This document shows positions 16,664 to 24,993 of a stretch of 64,000 bases of DNA, piece after piece. The position numbers were made by a program, and so were the translations under genes. Source of the DNA: CAVVUC01 sp963751395 (GTDB lineage Bacteria; Verrucomicrobiota; Verrucomicrobiia; Chthoniobacterales; Chthoniobacteraceae); contig CAVVUC010000002.1 of assembly GCA_963751395.1 (NCBI GenBank), positions 1,178,001 to 1,242,000 of the forward strand. The letters are read 5' to 3'. The stretch's first letter is position 1. Each line of letters starts with the position of its first letter. Below the pieces are notes generated by a model. The model had not been told where the DNA came from and ran no database searches. It saw only the letters and a list, made by a program, of their open reading frames with translations.

Positions 16664-17636
16664 CGTCTCCATCATCGGCACCGGAAGCTACGTGCCCGAG
16701 AGGGTGATTACCAATGCCGATCTCGAAAACATCGTCGATACCACGGATGAGTGGATCCTCACGCGCACAGGCATCCGCGAGCGCCGGATGGCGGCGGACA
16801 ACGAATTCACGAGCGACATGGCCACCAAGGCGGCTCGCAACGCCATCGAACAGGCGGGCATCAAGCCGGAGGAAATCGACCTTATCATCGTCGCCACCGT
16901 TACGCCGGACATGTTCTTCCCGGCAACGTCCTGTCTGGTTCAGCGCAATCTGGATGCGAAACGCGCCGCCTGTTTCGACATGTCAGCCGCTTGTTCCGGC
17001 TTTCTCTACGGGCTCGAAATCGCGCAGCAATTCATCACGAGCCACACTTTCAACACCGTGCTCGTCATTGGAGCCGACAAGCTCAGCACGCTCATCGACT
17101 GGACCGACCGCAACACCTGCGTTCTTTTCGGCGACGGCGCCGGAGCGGCCATCCTGCGCACGCGCGCCGGTTCCCACGGGGTCATCACCACTTACATGGG
17201 AGCGGACGGAAATTTCGCGGACATCCTTTCGATGCCCGGCGGCGGGTGCCGTTATCCAATCACGAAGGACAACCTGCACCTGAGGCTCAACACGATCAAA
17301 ATGACCGGCAAAGAGGTTTACAAACAAGCGGTCAACGCGATGCTCACGGCCGCCACCGCCGCCCTCGATCAATCCGGGCTGAAGCTCGACGAACTCGCCT
17401 GCATCATTCCGCACCAGGCGAATATGCGGATCATCGAGGCGCTTGCGGACCGCATGAAAGTTCCGCTCGACCGCTTCCTCATCAACCTCGACCGTTACGG
17501 CAACACTTCCGCCGCCGCCGTCGCCATCGCGCTCGACGAGGCCAACCGCACCGGGCGCATGAAGATCGGCGACTATGTGCTGCTCGTTGTTTTCGGCGGT
17601 GGATTGACGTGGGCAAGTTCGGTCATTCAATGGTAG
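16614..17636 (+). CDS. fabH: Beta-ketoacyl-ACP synthase III
   Basis: FabH condenses acetyl-CoA with malonyl-ACP to start fatty-acid synthesis. The product has 340 residues. The catalytic Cys lies in DMSAACSGFLYGL, the His in IIPHQANMRIIEA and the Asn in DRYGNTSAAAVAIAL. The start at 16614 lies inside the end of plsX (50-base overlap) and gives a basic N-terminal extension (KRPQPRFPRLFKPKRS) before SIIGTGSYVPERV. A later start is possible, but no ATG lies near the conserved block. Confidence 0.96.
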   Translation: MKRPQPRFPRLFKPKRSVSIIGTGSYVPERVITNADLENIVDTTDEWILTRTGIRERRMAADNEFTSDMATKAARNAIEQAGIKPEEIDLIIVATVTPDMFFPATSCLVQRNLDAKRAACFDMSAACSGFLYGLEIAQQFITSHTFNTVLVIGADKLSTLIDWTDRNTCVLFGDGAGAAILRTRAGSHGVITTYMGADGNFADILSMPGGGCRYPITKDNLHLRLNTIKMTGKEVYKQAVNAMLTAATAALDQSGLKLDELACIIPHQANMRIIEALADRMKVPLDRFLINLDRYGNTSAAAVAIALDEANRTGRMKIGDYVLLVVFGGGLTWASSVIQW

Positions 17637-18511
17637 CTTCCAACGTGCTCGTAGAAACACACGCCCATCTTGACTACGCGGACTTCGAGGCCGATCTCGC
17701 GGCGGTGATCGATCGCGCGACGGAGGCAGGCGTGAAACGCATCCTCACCATCGGCACGTCGGTGGAAAGCAGCCGGCGCGCGGTGGCTCTGGCGGAAAAA
17801 TATCCCGGCGTCATCTACGCCGTCGTCGGCGTGCATCCGACATCGGCACTTGAAGCCGGGGAGGACATCATCACGCCGCTGCGCGAGCTGGCGAAAAGCC
17901 CGCGCGTGGTTGCCATCGGTGAAACCGGAATCGATTATCACCGCATGCCGAGCCAGGAGCTTCTCGACTCCGACAAGTTCGAGGGAAAATACACCGAGTC
18001 GCTCTCGCAGAACCAGCTCTCGGTCGAAGGTTCAATCCGGGACGGAGCCTACAAGTCGGCGCAGGCGATTTTGTTTCAGGAGCAGCTTGATCTCGCGGTC
18101 GAACTCGGGCTCAACATCGTGATCCATCAGCGCGACGCGTGGGACGACACGCTGGAGATCCTGAAACCTTACACGGGAAAACTGCGCGCCGTGTTTCACT
18201 GCTTCGGCAACACTTTTGAACAGGCTCAGGAGGTGTTGAGTCTCAACCACATGATTTCCTTCACCGGGATCGTGACCTTCAAGAACGCAGCGCTCGTGCA
18301 GGAGGTGGCCGCGCGTGTTCCTGCGGATTCGTTCATGGTCGAGACCGATTGCCCGTATCTCGCGCCCATGCCGTTTCGCGGCAAGCGCTGCGAACCGGCG
18401 CACACACGGCTGGTCGCGGAGGCGATTGCGAAACTGCGCGACGAGACGTTCGACGAGGTGGCGCGGCAGACGACCGAAAATGCGGAGGCATTTTTCCGGT
18501 TCGATCGCTGA
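17630..18511 (+). CDS. TatD-family metal-dependent deoxyribonuclease with internal insertion
   Basis: The product has 293 residues. Metal ligands are visible at H11 and H13 (ETHAHLD), E98 (IGETGIDY), H166 (VIHQRDA), H190 (FHCFG) and the Asp of VETDCPYL. TatD enzymes are 3'-5' exonucleases active on DNA and sometimes RNA. A stretch of about 40 residues (roughly 106-145, after GIDYH) is added where typical family members pass directly to the QxxxFxxQL helix. The ATG at 17630 overlaps the end of fabH by seven bases. Confidence 0.9.
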   Translation: MVASNVLVETHAHLDYADFEADLAAVIDRATEAGVKRILTIGTSVESSRRAVALAEKYPGVIYAVVGVHPTSALEAGEDIITPLRELAKSPRVVAIGETGIDYHRMPSQELLDSDKFEGKYTESLSQNQLSVEGSIRDGAYKSAQAILFQEQLDLAVELGLNIVIHQRDAWDDTLEILKPYTGKLRAVFHCFGNTFEQAQEVLSLNHMISFTGIVTFKNAALVQEVAARVPADSFMVETDCPYLAPMPFRGKRCEPAHTRLVAEAIAKLRDETFDEVARQTTENAEAFFRFDR

Positions 18512-18517
18512 TCGCCG

Positions 18518-21500
18518 ATGAGCGGACTCGACAGCAACGGACAGGTAAAGCCTTTCGTTTTCATGGATCCGGCGGGGAAGCGATGGCCCCGGCTCCGTCT
18601 GGCGCTTCTCATCTGTGGCGTCCTGCTTTTCATCTGTGTCGTCTGGTTTATCGAGTCGCTCTTCGTCAAACCGGAACTGCGTCTGCCTGCGTCGGTTCGC
18701 AAACTCAAAGGCCAGCTCAAGGAACTCCAACACCAAAATGCGCTGGCACAGGGACCCGACAAATCGATCGTCTGGCAGAAATTCTATCCGCAGTCGCAGG
18801 CCGCCCGGGAGCGGCTGGCCAAACTTCGCGAGCAGTTGCACTCGAAGCCGCAGAAACATTTCGGAGAAATCCGGCTGGGCTTTTATGTCGATTGGGACGC
18901 GAACAGTTATCAGTCGCTGCTCACGCACGCGGGCCAGCTCACGCACGTCTGCCCGGAATGGATGACGGTGGTCGATGGGCTCGGCAATGTGCGTGTGGAC
19001 GAAGACCTGCGCATCGAGCGTCTGGCGGTCAGCAAAGGTCTCGTGCTCATGCCGATGCTCAACAACCTTGTCGAGGACACGTGGGCTCCCGAGCCGGTGG
19101 AAAATCTCGCGTCCGGTCCCGAAGACCGCCGCAACAAATTCATCGTGACCCTGCTCTCGCACCTCGAAGACGCCAGGGCGGGCGGCGTGGTCATCGACTG
19201 GGAGCAGATTGATCCGAGCTACAAGAAGCAGCTCGCCGCCTTCCTCACGAAGATCGCCTCCGCCCTGCATGCAGTGGACAAGGAGCTGTGGCTTGTGGTT
19301 CCGATGGGCGATGAAATCGAGTCGCTCGATCTCGAAGCGCTGGCCGGGACGGTCGATCATTTCATCGCGATCCTTCACGACGAAAACTCCGACACCGATG
19401 CGCCCGGCCCGATCGCCTCGCAGGACTGGTTCGACGGCTGGCTTCAGGTCATCAATGGCTACGGCGAGCCTGGTCAATGGATCGCCGCGATCGGCGCGTA
19501 TGGATACGACTGGACGAGCGGCAGCAAGAAGGCCGAGACGATCAGCTTCGCCGATGCCATGAGCCGTGCGAGCTACTCCGGCATCGACAAGGTCGAGATC
19601 AAGGAGCCTTCGTTTAACGCAACCTTCTCCTATTCCGAACCCTTGGGTGAACACACGGTGTGGTTTCTCGACGCCATCACTTTTCTCAACCAGCTTCGTT
19701 CCGTGCGGGCCCAGGGGATTGGCGGCATGGCGATCAGCCGGCTGGGGATGGAGGACCCGCAAATCTGGGATGTGCTCAGCTTCAAAGATGCGTGGAAGCT
19801 CGATGACGCCGCGATCAATCGCCTGAAGTTCATCAAGACTTCCGACACCATCACCAACGTCGGACAGGGAGAAATCGTGACGGTGGACGACACGCAGGAC
19901 AACGGTGTGCGCGACGTTCAACTCGATCCCGGCGGCCGCTTTTCCGCAACCTACAGGGCGGACGCGGACCTCCAGCGAGGGTTCCCGACCTACCCTGTCC
20001 TGTATCATCAAGGATCGGGTGGTGAACACGACGTCACGATTACCTTTGACGACGGTCCCGATCCGAAATGGACGCCGCAGATTCTGGACATCCTCAAACA
20101 ACGCGGCGTGAAAGCCGTGTTCTTCCTCGTCGGGAGGCAGTCGGAGCAATACCCCGGACTCGTGCGGCGCATCGTCGCGGAAGGCCACGAGATCGGAAAT
20201 CACACCTACACACATGCCAATCTTGCCGAGCTTTCCACGCGCGAACTCGAACTCGAGATGAATGCGACGCAACGCCTGGTCGAGGCCATCACCGGGCTTT
20301 CCACAACGATCTGCCGGCCGCCATACAACGCCGATTCGCGACCGACGCAGCTTGCGGAACTCCGGCCGCTAAAGCTCCTGCAAGACGATCTCGGCTACCT
20401 CCTCGTGCTCGAAAACATCGACCCGGAGGACTGGTCCCGGCCCGGAGCCGACATGATCTTGCAGCGTATCAAGCAACTGCGGAAGCTGGGCAGCATCATC
20501 CTCCTGCACGACGCCGGCGGCGACCGCAGGCAGACGGTCGAGGCGCTGCCCGGGATCATCGACTGGCTGCAAACGCGCGGCGATCGCATCGTCTCGCTGG
20601 GCACGTTGCTCAACATTCCACGCGACGAGTTGATGCCGCCGGTAAAGAAGAATGTCGATCCTGTGACGCGATTGGTCTCAGGGACCGGTTTCCGAATCTG
20701 GCACGTGGTCGAACAGTTCGGCTGGGCGTTCATGATCGTTGCCACGGGCTTGATCGTCCTGCGCACGATCATCGTCGCGGCTCTCGCGTGGTATCATCAT
20801 CAAAAGACGAAGTCGGTTGTGGCCGAGCCCTTTTCTCCGCCGATCAGCATTCTCATCGCGGCTTACAACGAGGCAAAAGTGATCCAGGCGACGCTTCGTT
20901 CCGTCGTGGACACCGATTACGCCGGCGACATCGAAGTGCTCGTGATCGACGACGGATCGAGCGATGACACTGCGGGCGAAGTCGGCAAGGCCGCATTTCT
21001 GGACAAACGCATCCGCCTTCTTCAGCAGACGAATCGCGGAAAAGCCGAGGCGCTGCGCAACGGCCTTGCGCACGCGAAGAACAAGGTGATCGTTTTGCTC
21101 GATGCCGATACGCACTTCGAGCGCGGTACTCTTGGCGCGCTTGTGCAACCGCTTTCCGACCCAAAAGTTGGCGCGGTTTCCGGCCATGCCAGAGTCGGCA
21201 ACATGCGCACCTTCATCGCGCGGTGCCAGTCGCTCGAATACATTTGCGGATTCAATCTCGACCGGCGCGCCTACAGCGAGTGGAACTGCATCACCGTTGC
21301 GCCCGGCGCGATCAGCGCGTTCCGCAAAGCCGCAATCGAAGAAGCGGGCGGCTTCAGTCCCGACACACTCGCCGAGGACACAGACCTCACGCTCAGCCTC
21401 CACAGATGCGGCTACCGCATCGATTACACGCCCGGCGCAGTTGCATGGACGGAAGCTCCCGAGACTTTTGCGACTCTGGCGAAGCAGCGGTTCCGCTGGG

Positions 21501-21910
21501 CTTTCGGAACGCTGCAGTGTTTGTGGAAGCATCGCGACCTGATCTTCAACCCGCAATACAAGGCGCTCGGCTGGTTCAGTCTTCCGAGCACCTGGTTCTT
21601 CCAGATCATCCTCGTCGCAATCACGCCGGTGGTGGATTTTCTTTTGATTTCGTCGCTGCTCGTTGGTGGCGGCGGGGCGATGTGGGCCTACTTCGTCACG
21701 TTCCTTGCGACGGATTTGCTGCTTGCCATGATGGCCTGTGCGCTTGATGGCGAGAAGCTGCGCAAGTCGTGGATCATCATCCCGATGCGCCTGATTTATC
21801 GGCCGCTGCTCAGCTACGTCATCTGGCGCTCGATCTTCAAGGCCGTGAAAGGCGCGTGGGTCACCTGGGGAAAACTGGAGCGCACCGCCTCGGTGCCGGC
21901 AAGAGCGTGA
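18518..21910 (+). CDS. GH18-like / polysaccharide deacetylase / GT2 synthase fusion protein
   Basis: The product has 1130 residues. In order: cytoplasmic start; TM about 25-47; GH18-like barrel about 116-425, with the catalytic-type GVVIDWEQID at about 225-235; NodB/CE4 deacetylase about 500-700 with TFDDGPDP, HTYTHAN and CRPPYN; TM about 735-760; then a processive GT2 about 773-1080 with AAYNE, VIDDGSSDDT, LLDADTHF, AEDTDLT and QRFRW, flanked by several C-terminal TMs. The exported half could deacetylate and trim a beta-1,4 or beta-1,6 amino-sugar polymer made by the GT2 half. The next gene starts on its stop codon. The exact polymer is unknown. Confidence 0.9.
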   Translation: MSGLDSNGQVKPFVFMDPAGKRWPRLRLALLICGVLLFICVVWFIESLFVKPELRLPASVRKLKGQLKELQHQNALAQGPDKSIVWQKFYPQSQAARERLAKLREQLHSKPQKHFGEIRLGFYVDWDANSYQSLLTHAGQLTHVCPEWMTVVDGLGNVRVDEDLRIERLAVSKGLVLMPMLNNLVEDTWAPEPVENLASGPEDRRNKFIVTLLSHLEDARAGGVVIDWEQIDPSYKKQLAAFLTKIASALHAVDKELWLVVPMGDEIESLDLEALAGTVDHFIAILHDENSDTDAPGPIASQDWFDGWLQVINGYGEPGQWIAAIGAYGYDWTSGSKKAETISFADAMSRASYSGIDKVEIKEPSFNATFSYSEPLGEHTVWFLDAITFLNQLRSVRAQGIGGMAISRLGMEDPQIWDVLSFKDAWKLDDAAINRLKFIKTSDTITNVGQGEIVTVDDTQDNGVRDVQLDPGGRFSATYRADADLQRGFPTYPVLYHQGSGGEHDVTITFDDGPDPKWTPQILDILKQRGVKAVFFLVGRQSEQYPGLVRRIVAEGHEIGNHTYTHANLAELSTRELELEMNATQRLVEAITGLSTTICRPPYNADSRPTQLAELRPLKLLQDDLGYLLVLENIDPEDWSRPGADMILQRIKQLRKLGSIILLHDAGGDRRQTVEALPGIIDWLQTRGDRIVSLGTLLNIPRDELMPPVKKNVDPVTRLVSGTGFRIWHVVEQFGWAFMIVATGLIVLRTIIVAALAWYHHQKTKSVVAEPFSPPISILIAAYNEAKVIQATLRSVVDTDYAGDIEVLVIDDGSSDDTAGEVGKAAFLDKRIRLLQQTNRGKAEALRNGLAHAKNKVIVLLDADTHFERGTLGALVQPLSDPKVGAVSGHARVGNMRTFIARCQSLEYICGFNLDRRAYSEWNCITVAPGAISAFRKAAIEEAGGFSPDTLAEDTDLTLSLHRCGYRIDYTPGAVAWTEAPETFATLAKQRFRWAFGTLQCLWKHRDLIFNPQYKALGWFSLPSTWFFQIILVAITPVVDFLLISSLLVGGGGAMWAYFVTFLATDLLLAMMACALDGEKLRKSWIIIPMRLIYRPLLSYVIWRSIFKAVKGAWVTWGKLERTASVPARA

Positions 21911-23145
21911 TGGGATTTCAGATTGCAGATTGGAAAGCCTGGCATCGCTTCGCTCGTTGCAGCAGATTTCAGATTGCCCGGGTGCGCACGAAGCGAGGAT
22001 TTCTTCAATCTTCAATCTTCAATCTTCAATCTGTATTGGCCGTCCTCCTTCTTTCCGCGTGCCAGGAGCCGGCGCCCCTGCCCGTCGATCCGAACGCGCC
22101 GAAGAAACTCGTCGTCCCTGACAAAGGCGCCTACACCGGAGCCTACATCGATTTCGGCGATACCGAGGACGACGTCACGCTCGAGGCGATCGAGGACTTC
22201 GAGACGCTTGTCGGCAAGCACCAGGCGATCGTCGCATCGTCGAGTTACTGGGGCGAGCAGACGTTTCCCGCCGCCAACGTCAGCCTCATCTGGCGGCACG
22301 GCTCGATTCCTCTGGTCTTCTGGTCGCCGTGGGACAAGCCCTACGTCGAGAACGAGGACGACGATGCTCCCGTGTGGTATGCCGCCGCCAACAAGTATTC
22401 GCTTTGGAACATCATCGACGGGAAGTGCGACGACTACATCGACAAATGGGCCGATGGCGCGAAGCAGTTCGGCCAGCCGATGTTCGTTTCATTCTGCAAT
22501 GAAATGAACGGCATCTGGTTTCCGTGGTCCGGCATTTTTTACGGAGCCGATGCCGATGTGCCCGGCGAGAAGGACAAAAAAATGGGGCCGGAGACGTTCA
22601 AGCGAGCGTGGCGGCATGTGGTCGATCGGGTTCGCGCTCGCGGCGCCACGAACATCCTCTGGGTTTTCCACCTCATGAACTACTCCATCCCGCAGGACAA
22701 CTGGAACTACGCGAAGCAGTATTATCCGGGGCCGGATTACGTGGACTGGCTTGGGCTCAGCGTTTACGGCATGCAGGTTCGCGAGGAACACTGGTCGGAG
22801 TTCTCGCAAATCATGGTCGATGGCAAGCTCACCGGCGGCCTGCTCGACTGGCCTTACGAGGAGTTGTGCCGGATGGATTCAACAAAACCGATCATGCTCG
22901 CGGAATGGGGTTGCGGCGAGTTTCCGGAGTTCGGCGACAAGGCGCGATGGATTCGGGAGGGGTTCGAGGAAATGAGAAAGCGTCCGCGCATCAAGGCCGC
23001 GGTGTTCTGGCACGAGCGCTGGCAGAACGAAGAGGAGCACTACAGCAACCTTCGCGTGAACTCGTCGCCGGAGTCGCTCGATGCTTACCGCAAAGGCGTG
23101 TCCGATCCATTCTGGCTCGACAAGCCGATCCTCAAGCCGCGCTAA
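21910..23145 (+). CDS. GH26-like endo-glycanase lipoprotein
   Basis: The mature region fits the GH26 (beta-mannanase-like) fold. An acid/base Glu is in SFCNEMNGIWFPWSG and a nucleophile Glu in IMLAEWGCGEFPEFG; IPLVFWSPWDKPY and YPGPDYVDWLGLSVYG also match. The N-terminus holds a lipobox-like LAVLLLSAC, so the enzyme is probably lipid-anchored outside the cytoplasmic membrane. The ATG at 21910 overlaps the stop of the synthase gene (TGATG); a GTG at 21982 would give a cleaner signal peptide. An inverted repeat covers this 5' region and encodes part of the signal peptide. It probably trims or releases the polymer made by its neighbour. Confidence 0.82.
   Translation: MGFQIADWKAWHRFARCSRFQIARVRTKRGFLQSSIFNLQSVLAVLLLSACQEPAPLPVDPNAPKKLVVPDKGAYTGAYIDFGDTEDDVTLEAIEDFETLVGKHQAIVASSSYWGEQTFPAANVSLIWRHGSIPLVFWSPWDKPYVENEDDDAPVWYAAANKYSLWNIIDGKCDDYIDKWADGAKQFGQPMFVSFCNEMNGIWFPWSGIFYGADADVPGEKDKKMGPETFKRAWRHVVDRVRARGATNILWVFHLMNYSIPQDNWNYAKQYYPGPDYVDWLGLSVYGMQVREEHWSEFSQIMVDGKLTGGLLDWPYEELCRMDSTKPIMLAEWGCGEFPEFGDKARWIREGFEEMRKRPRIKAAVFWHERWQNEEEHYSNLRVNSSPESLDAYRKGVSDPFWLDKPILKPR
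21914..22033. repeat. Inverted repeat of AGATTG / CTTCAAT tandem units
   Basis: The left part (21914-21933, and again about 21965-21976) reads GATTTCAGATTGCAGATTG, and the right part (22001-22033) is four tandem CTTCAAT units ending CAATCTG, the complement. It lies inside the open frame of the GH26-like lipoprotein and encodes LQSSIFNLQS just before the hydrophobic core of the signal peptide. Confidence 0.8.
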
Positions 23146-24313
23146 ACTCCCGCCCGATCGAGCAGCGAAGCGAGCACTTTTTCCGCCTCGAAGTATTCAT
23201 GCGCCACCTCGTAAGCGGCGCGGCAGTGCGCGGCGTAGTCGGCGTTGATCTCGCGCACGGCCTCGGTGATTTCATCGAGCGTGCGAAATGCGAACAACCC
23301 TCGCTGCTGACCGTAGTGCTTCGTGAATCCCGTCTCCTGCGTGATCGCGGGACGGCCTGCGGCGAGGTAGCACGCGGTGCGGTCGCTGAACCAGCCGGTG
23401 TTCAAGCGCACATACTGATCCTTCGCAGCGGTGAACTCGCCCTTCGAGTTCCGGAGGTATCGCAGGTAGTCCATGTAATCGATGCTCATCGGGTTTGGGT
23501 CGGTGAACCGCCAGCGGTTCTCGAGGAAAAGCTCGCGCGTCGGCGCGTCGTTGATCGTCGCTGCGAGTTCGAAGTCCTCGCCCGATCGTGCAGGCGCTTC
23601 GACGAATTTCAGAAACTCGAGCGACTTGCTCCAGAGATATTTGTCGCCGCGCCACTCGATGTCCTTGCGGCCGCTGGTGTTCCAGTTGGCGACGGTCGTG
23701 AACACGGCTCCGGCGGGCGGCGGCGCGCTTGCTTTCCAAAGATCGGTCACGACCGGCTGGCGCGTTGGCAGCCAGGTCAACCCGTGCAGCGGCACGGGAA
23801 ATTCGTCCGAGCCGATGTTCTCTCCGAACGTGAAAAGCGTGCGGTGCTTTTTCAAGTAATCGAGTGTTGTCGTCTCGCCCTTGTCCACCTTGATCTGCTC
23901 CACGCCGGGATCGCTCTCGACGTAAATGATGCGGCCGCTCTGAGCAGGTCCTCGTTGAATTCCTGCGTGCCGCAGATGTTCAGAATCGCATCGGCCTCGC
24001 GGTATAACTCGACGATGCGCGACTTCGGAAGGCCGGCGCACGGGTGGTCCGGCAGGAAACGCGCGCAATAGCTCCAGCGGCCCTCGAACCCGAATTGCGC
24101 CGCGAGCTTTTCGAGAATCGACGCGGCGTAGCTGTAGTCCTCGTTCTGCTCGTAGGTGACCGGGTTGTACGGATAGCGCGCCGAATCTTCGACGTAGTAA
24201 ACGTCGTGCCCGAGCCGCTGCAACCCGACGATGTAATGGACGTGCTGCCAGATGACGCCCGCGATGGGAACGCCGGCCGTGAAGCCCATGACGACGATTT
24301 TCTTTTTTTTCAT
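23142..24313 (-). CDS. CgeB-like glycosyltransferase (one frame break)
   Basis: The product is about 390 residues once a single break near 23941 is repaired. It starts KKKIVVMGFTAGVPIAGVIWQHVHY with HYIVGLQRLGHDVYYVEDS, and ends with a GT-B style C-terminal domain (RLNTGWFSDRTACYLAAGRPAITQETGF, GLFAFRTLDEITEAV). The second domain resembles CgeB/DUF3880-type spore or surface glycosyltransferases. At the break an Arg codon reads AG without its third base. The gene converges on the GH26 gene with a four-base overlap of stop codons, and probably acts on surface glycans. Confidence 0.72.
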
Positions 24314-24325
24314 ACCTTTGGACGA

Positions 24326-24407
24326 TGCGGAATGTGAATGGTGATTGGTGAATCGTGAATGGCGGAGGTGCGATACTCATTCACGCATTCACCAATCACC
24401 ATTTACG
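24326..24407. repeat. Inverted repeat of GAATGGTGATTGGT-type units
   Basis: The left arm (about 24329-24365) contains degenerate GTGAATGGTGATTGGTGAAT units and the right arm (about 24376-24407) holds the complement CATTCACCAATCACCAT. The stop codon of the acyltransferase gene (TAA, 24403-24405) lies in the right arm. It may act as the terminator or spacer between the acyltransferase and the glycosyltransferase on the minus strand. Confidence 0.8.
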
Positions 24408-24993
24408 TCTTCAACTCCTTTACAATCACCGCAGGGTTGCCGGCGACGATGACGTTTTCCGGGACGCTCTTCGACACGACCGATCCGGCGGCGATGACGG
24501 AGTTCTCGCCGATGGTCACGCCTTTCAAAATCACCGCGTTCATGCCGATCCAGACGTTGTCACCGATTCGAACAGGTTTGGCGGATATCGGCGGGCGTTC
24601 CGGGCGCGGCTTGCTGTAGGGTGAGATTGCCATCGCGTCGATGCGGCGCAAGGCCGGTTCAAGCGGATGAAAATCCGAATCGGCGATGCCGACATTCCAC
24701 GAGATCAAACAATACGAGCCGATCTCGATCGACTCCTCGGCCATGATTAACGCGCCGTTCAGCAGCGTATAATCGCCGACCTTGCAGTGACCGTTCACGC
24801 CGATTGAAAACGAGACACCGGCGTAGCAGGAGACGCATTTGCCCAGTTCAACGGCGGGGTCTTTCTTGCTCTTGATGAAGCGAAAAATTTGGGTGGTTTC
24901 GCAATAAAGCCCCTCGTCCCATACGACGTTTGGCGGGATCGGATGGTGGTACCAATCGTCGTCGATGCGGCGGTCTGCGTTGATGTTGCTCAT
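24403..24993 (-). CDS. Hexapeptide-repeat acyltransferase
   Basis: The product has 196 residues. Repeated [LIV]-G-x-x-x-x hexapeptides run through the protein (IGVNGHCKVGDYTLLNG, IEIGSYCLIS, VRIGDNVWIGMNAVILKGVTIGENSVIAAGSVVSK), giving a left-handed beta helix of the maltose/galactoside O-acetyltransferase type, with the usual VAGNPAVIVKEL ending. The catalytic histidine probably lies in SDFHPL. The ATG overlaps the stop of the SPFH gene by four bases, so the two are coupled. A sugar substrate is likely given the neighbouring glycosyltransferase. Confidence 0.85.
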   Translation of the reverse strand: MSNINADRRIDDDWYHHPIPPNVVWDEGLYCETTQIFRFIKSKKDPAVELGKCVSCYAGVSFSIGVNGHCKVGDYTLLNGALIMAEESIEIGSYCLISWNVGIADSDFHPLEPALRRIDAMAISPYSKPRPERPPISAKPVRIGDNVWIGMNAVILKGVTIGENSVIAAGSVVSKSVPENVIVAGNPAVIVKELKT

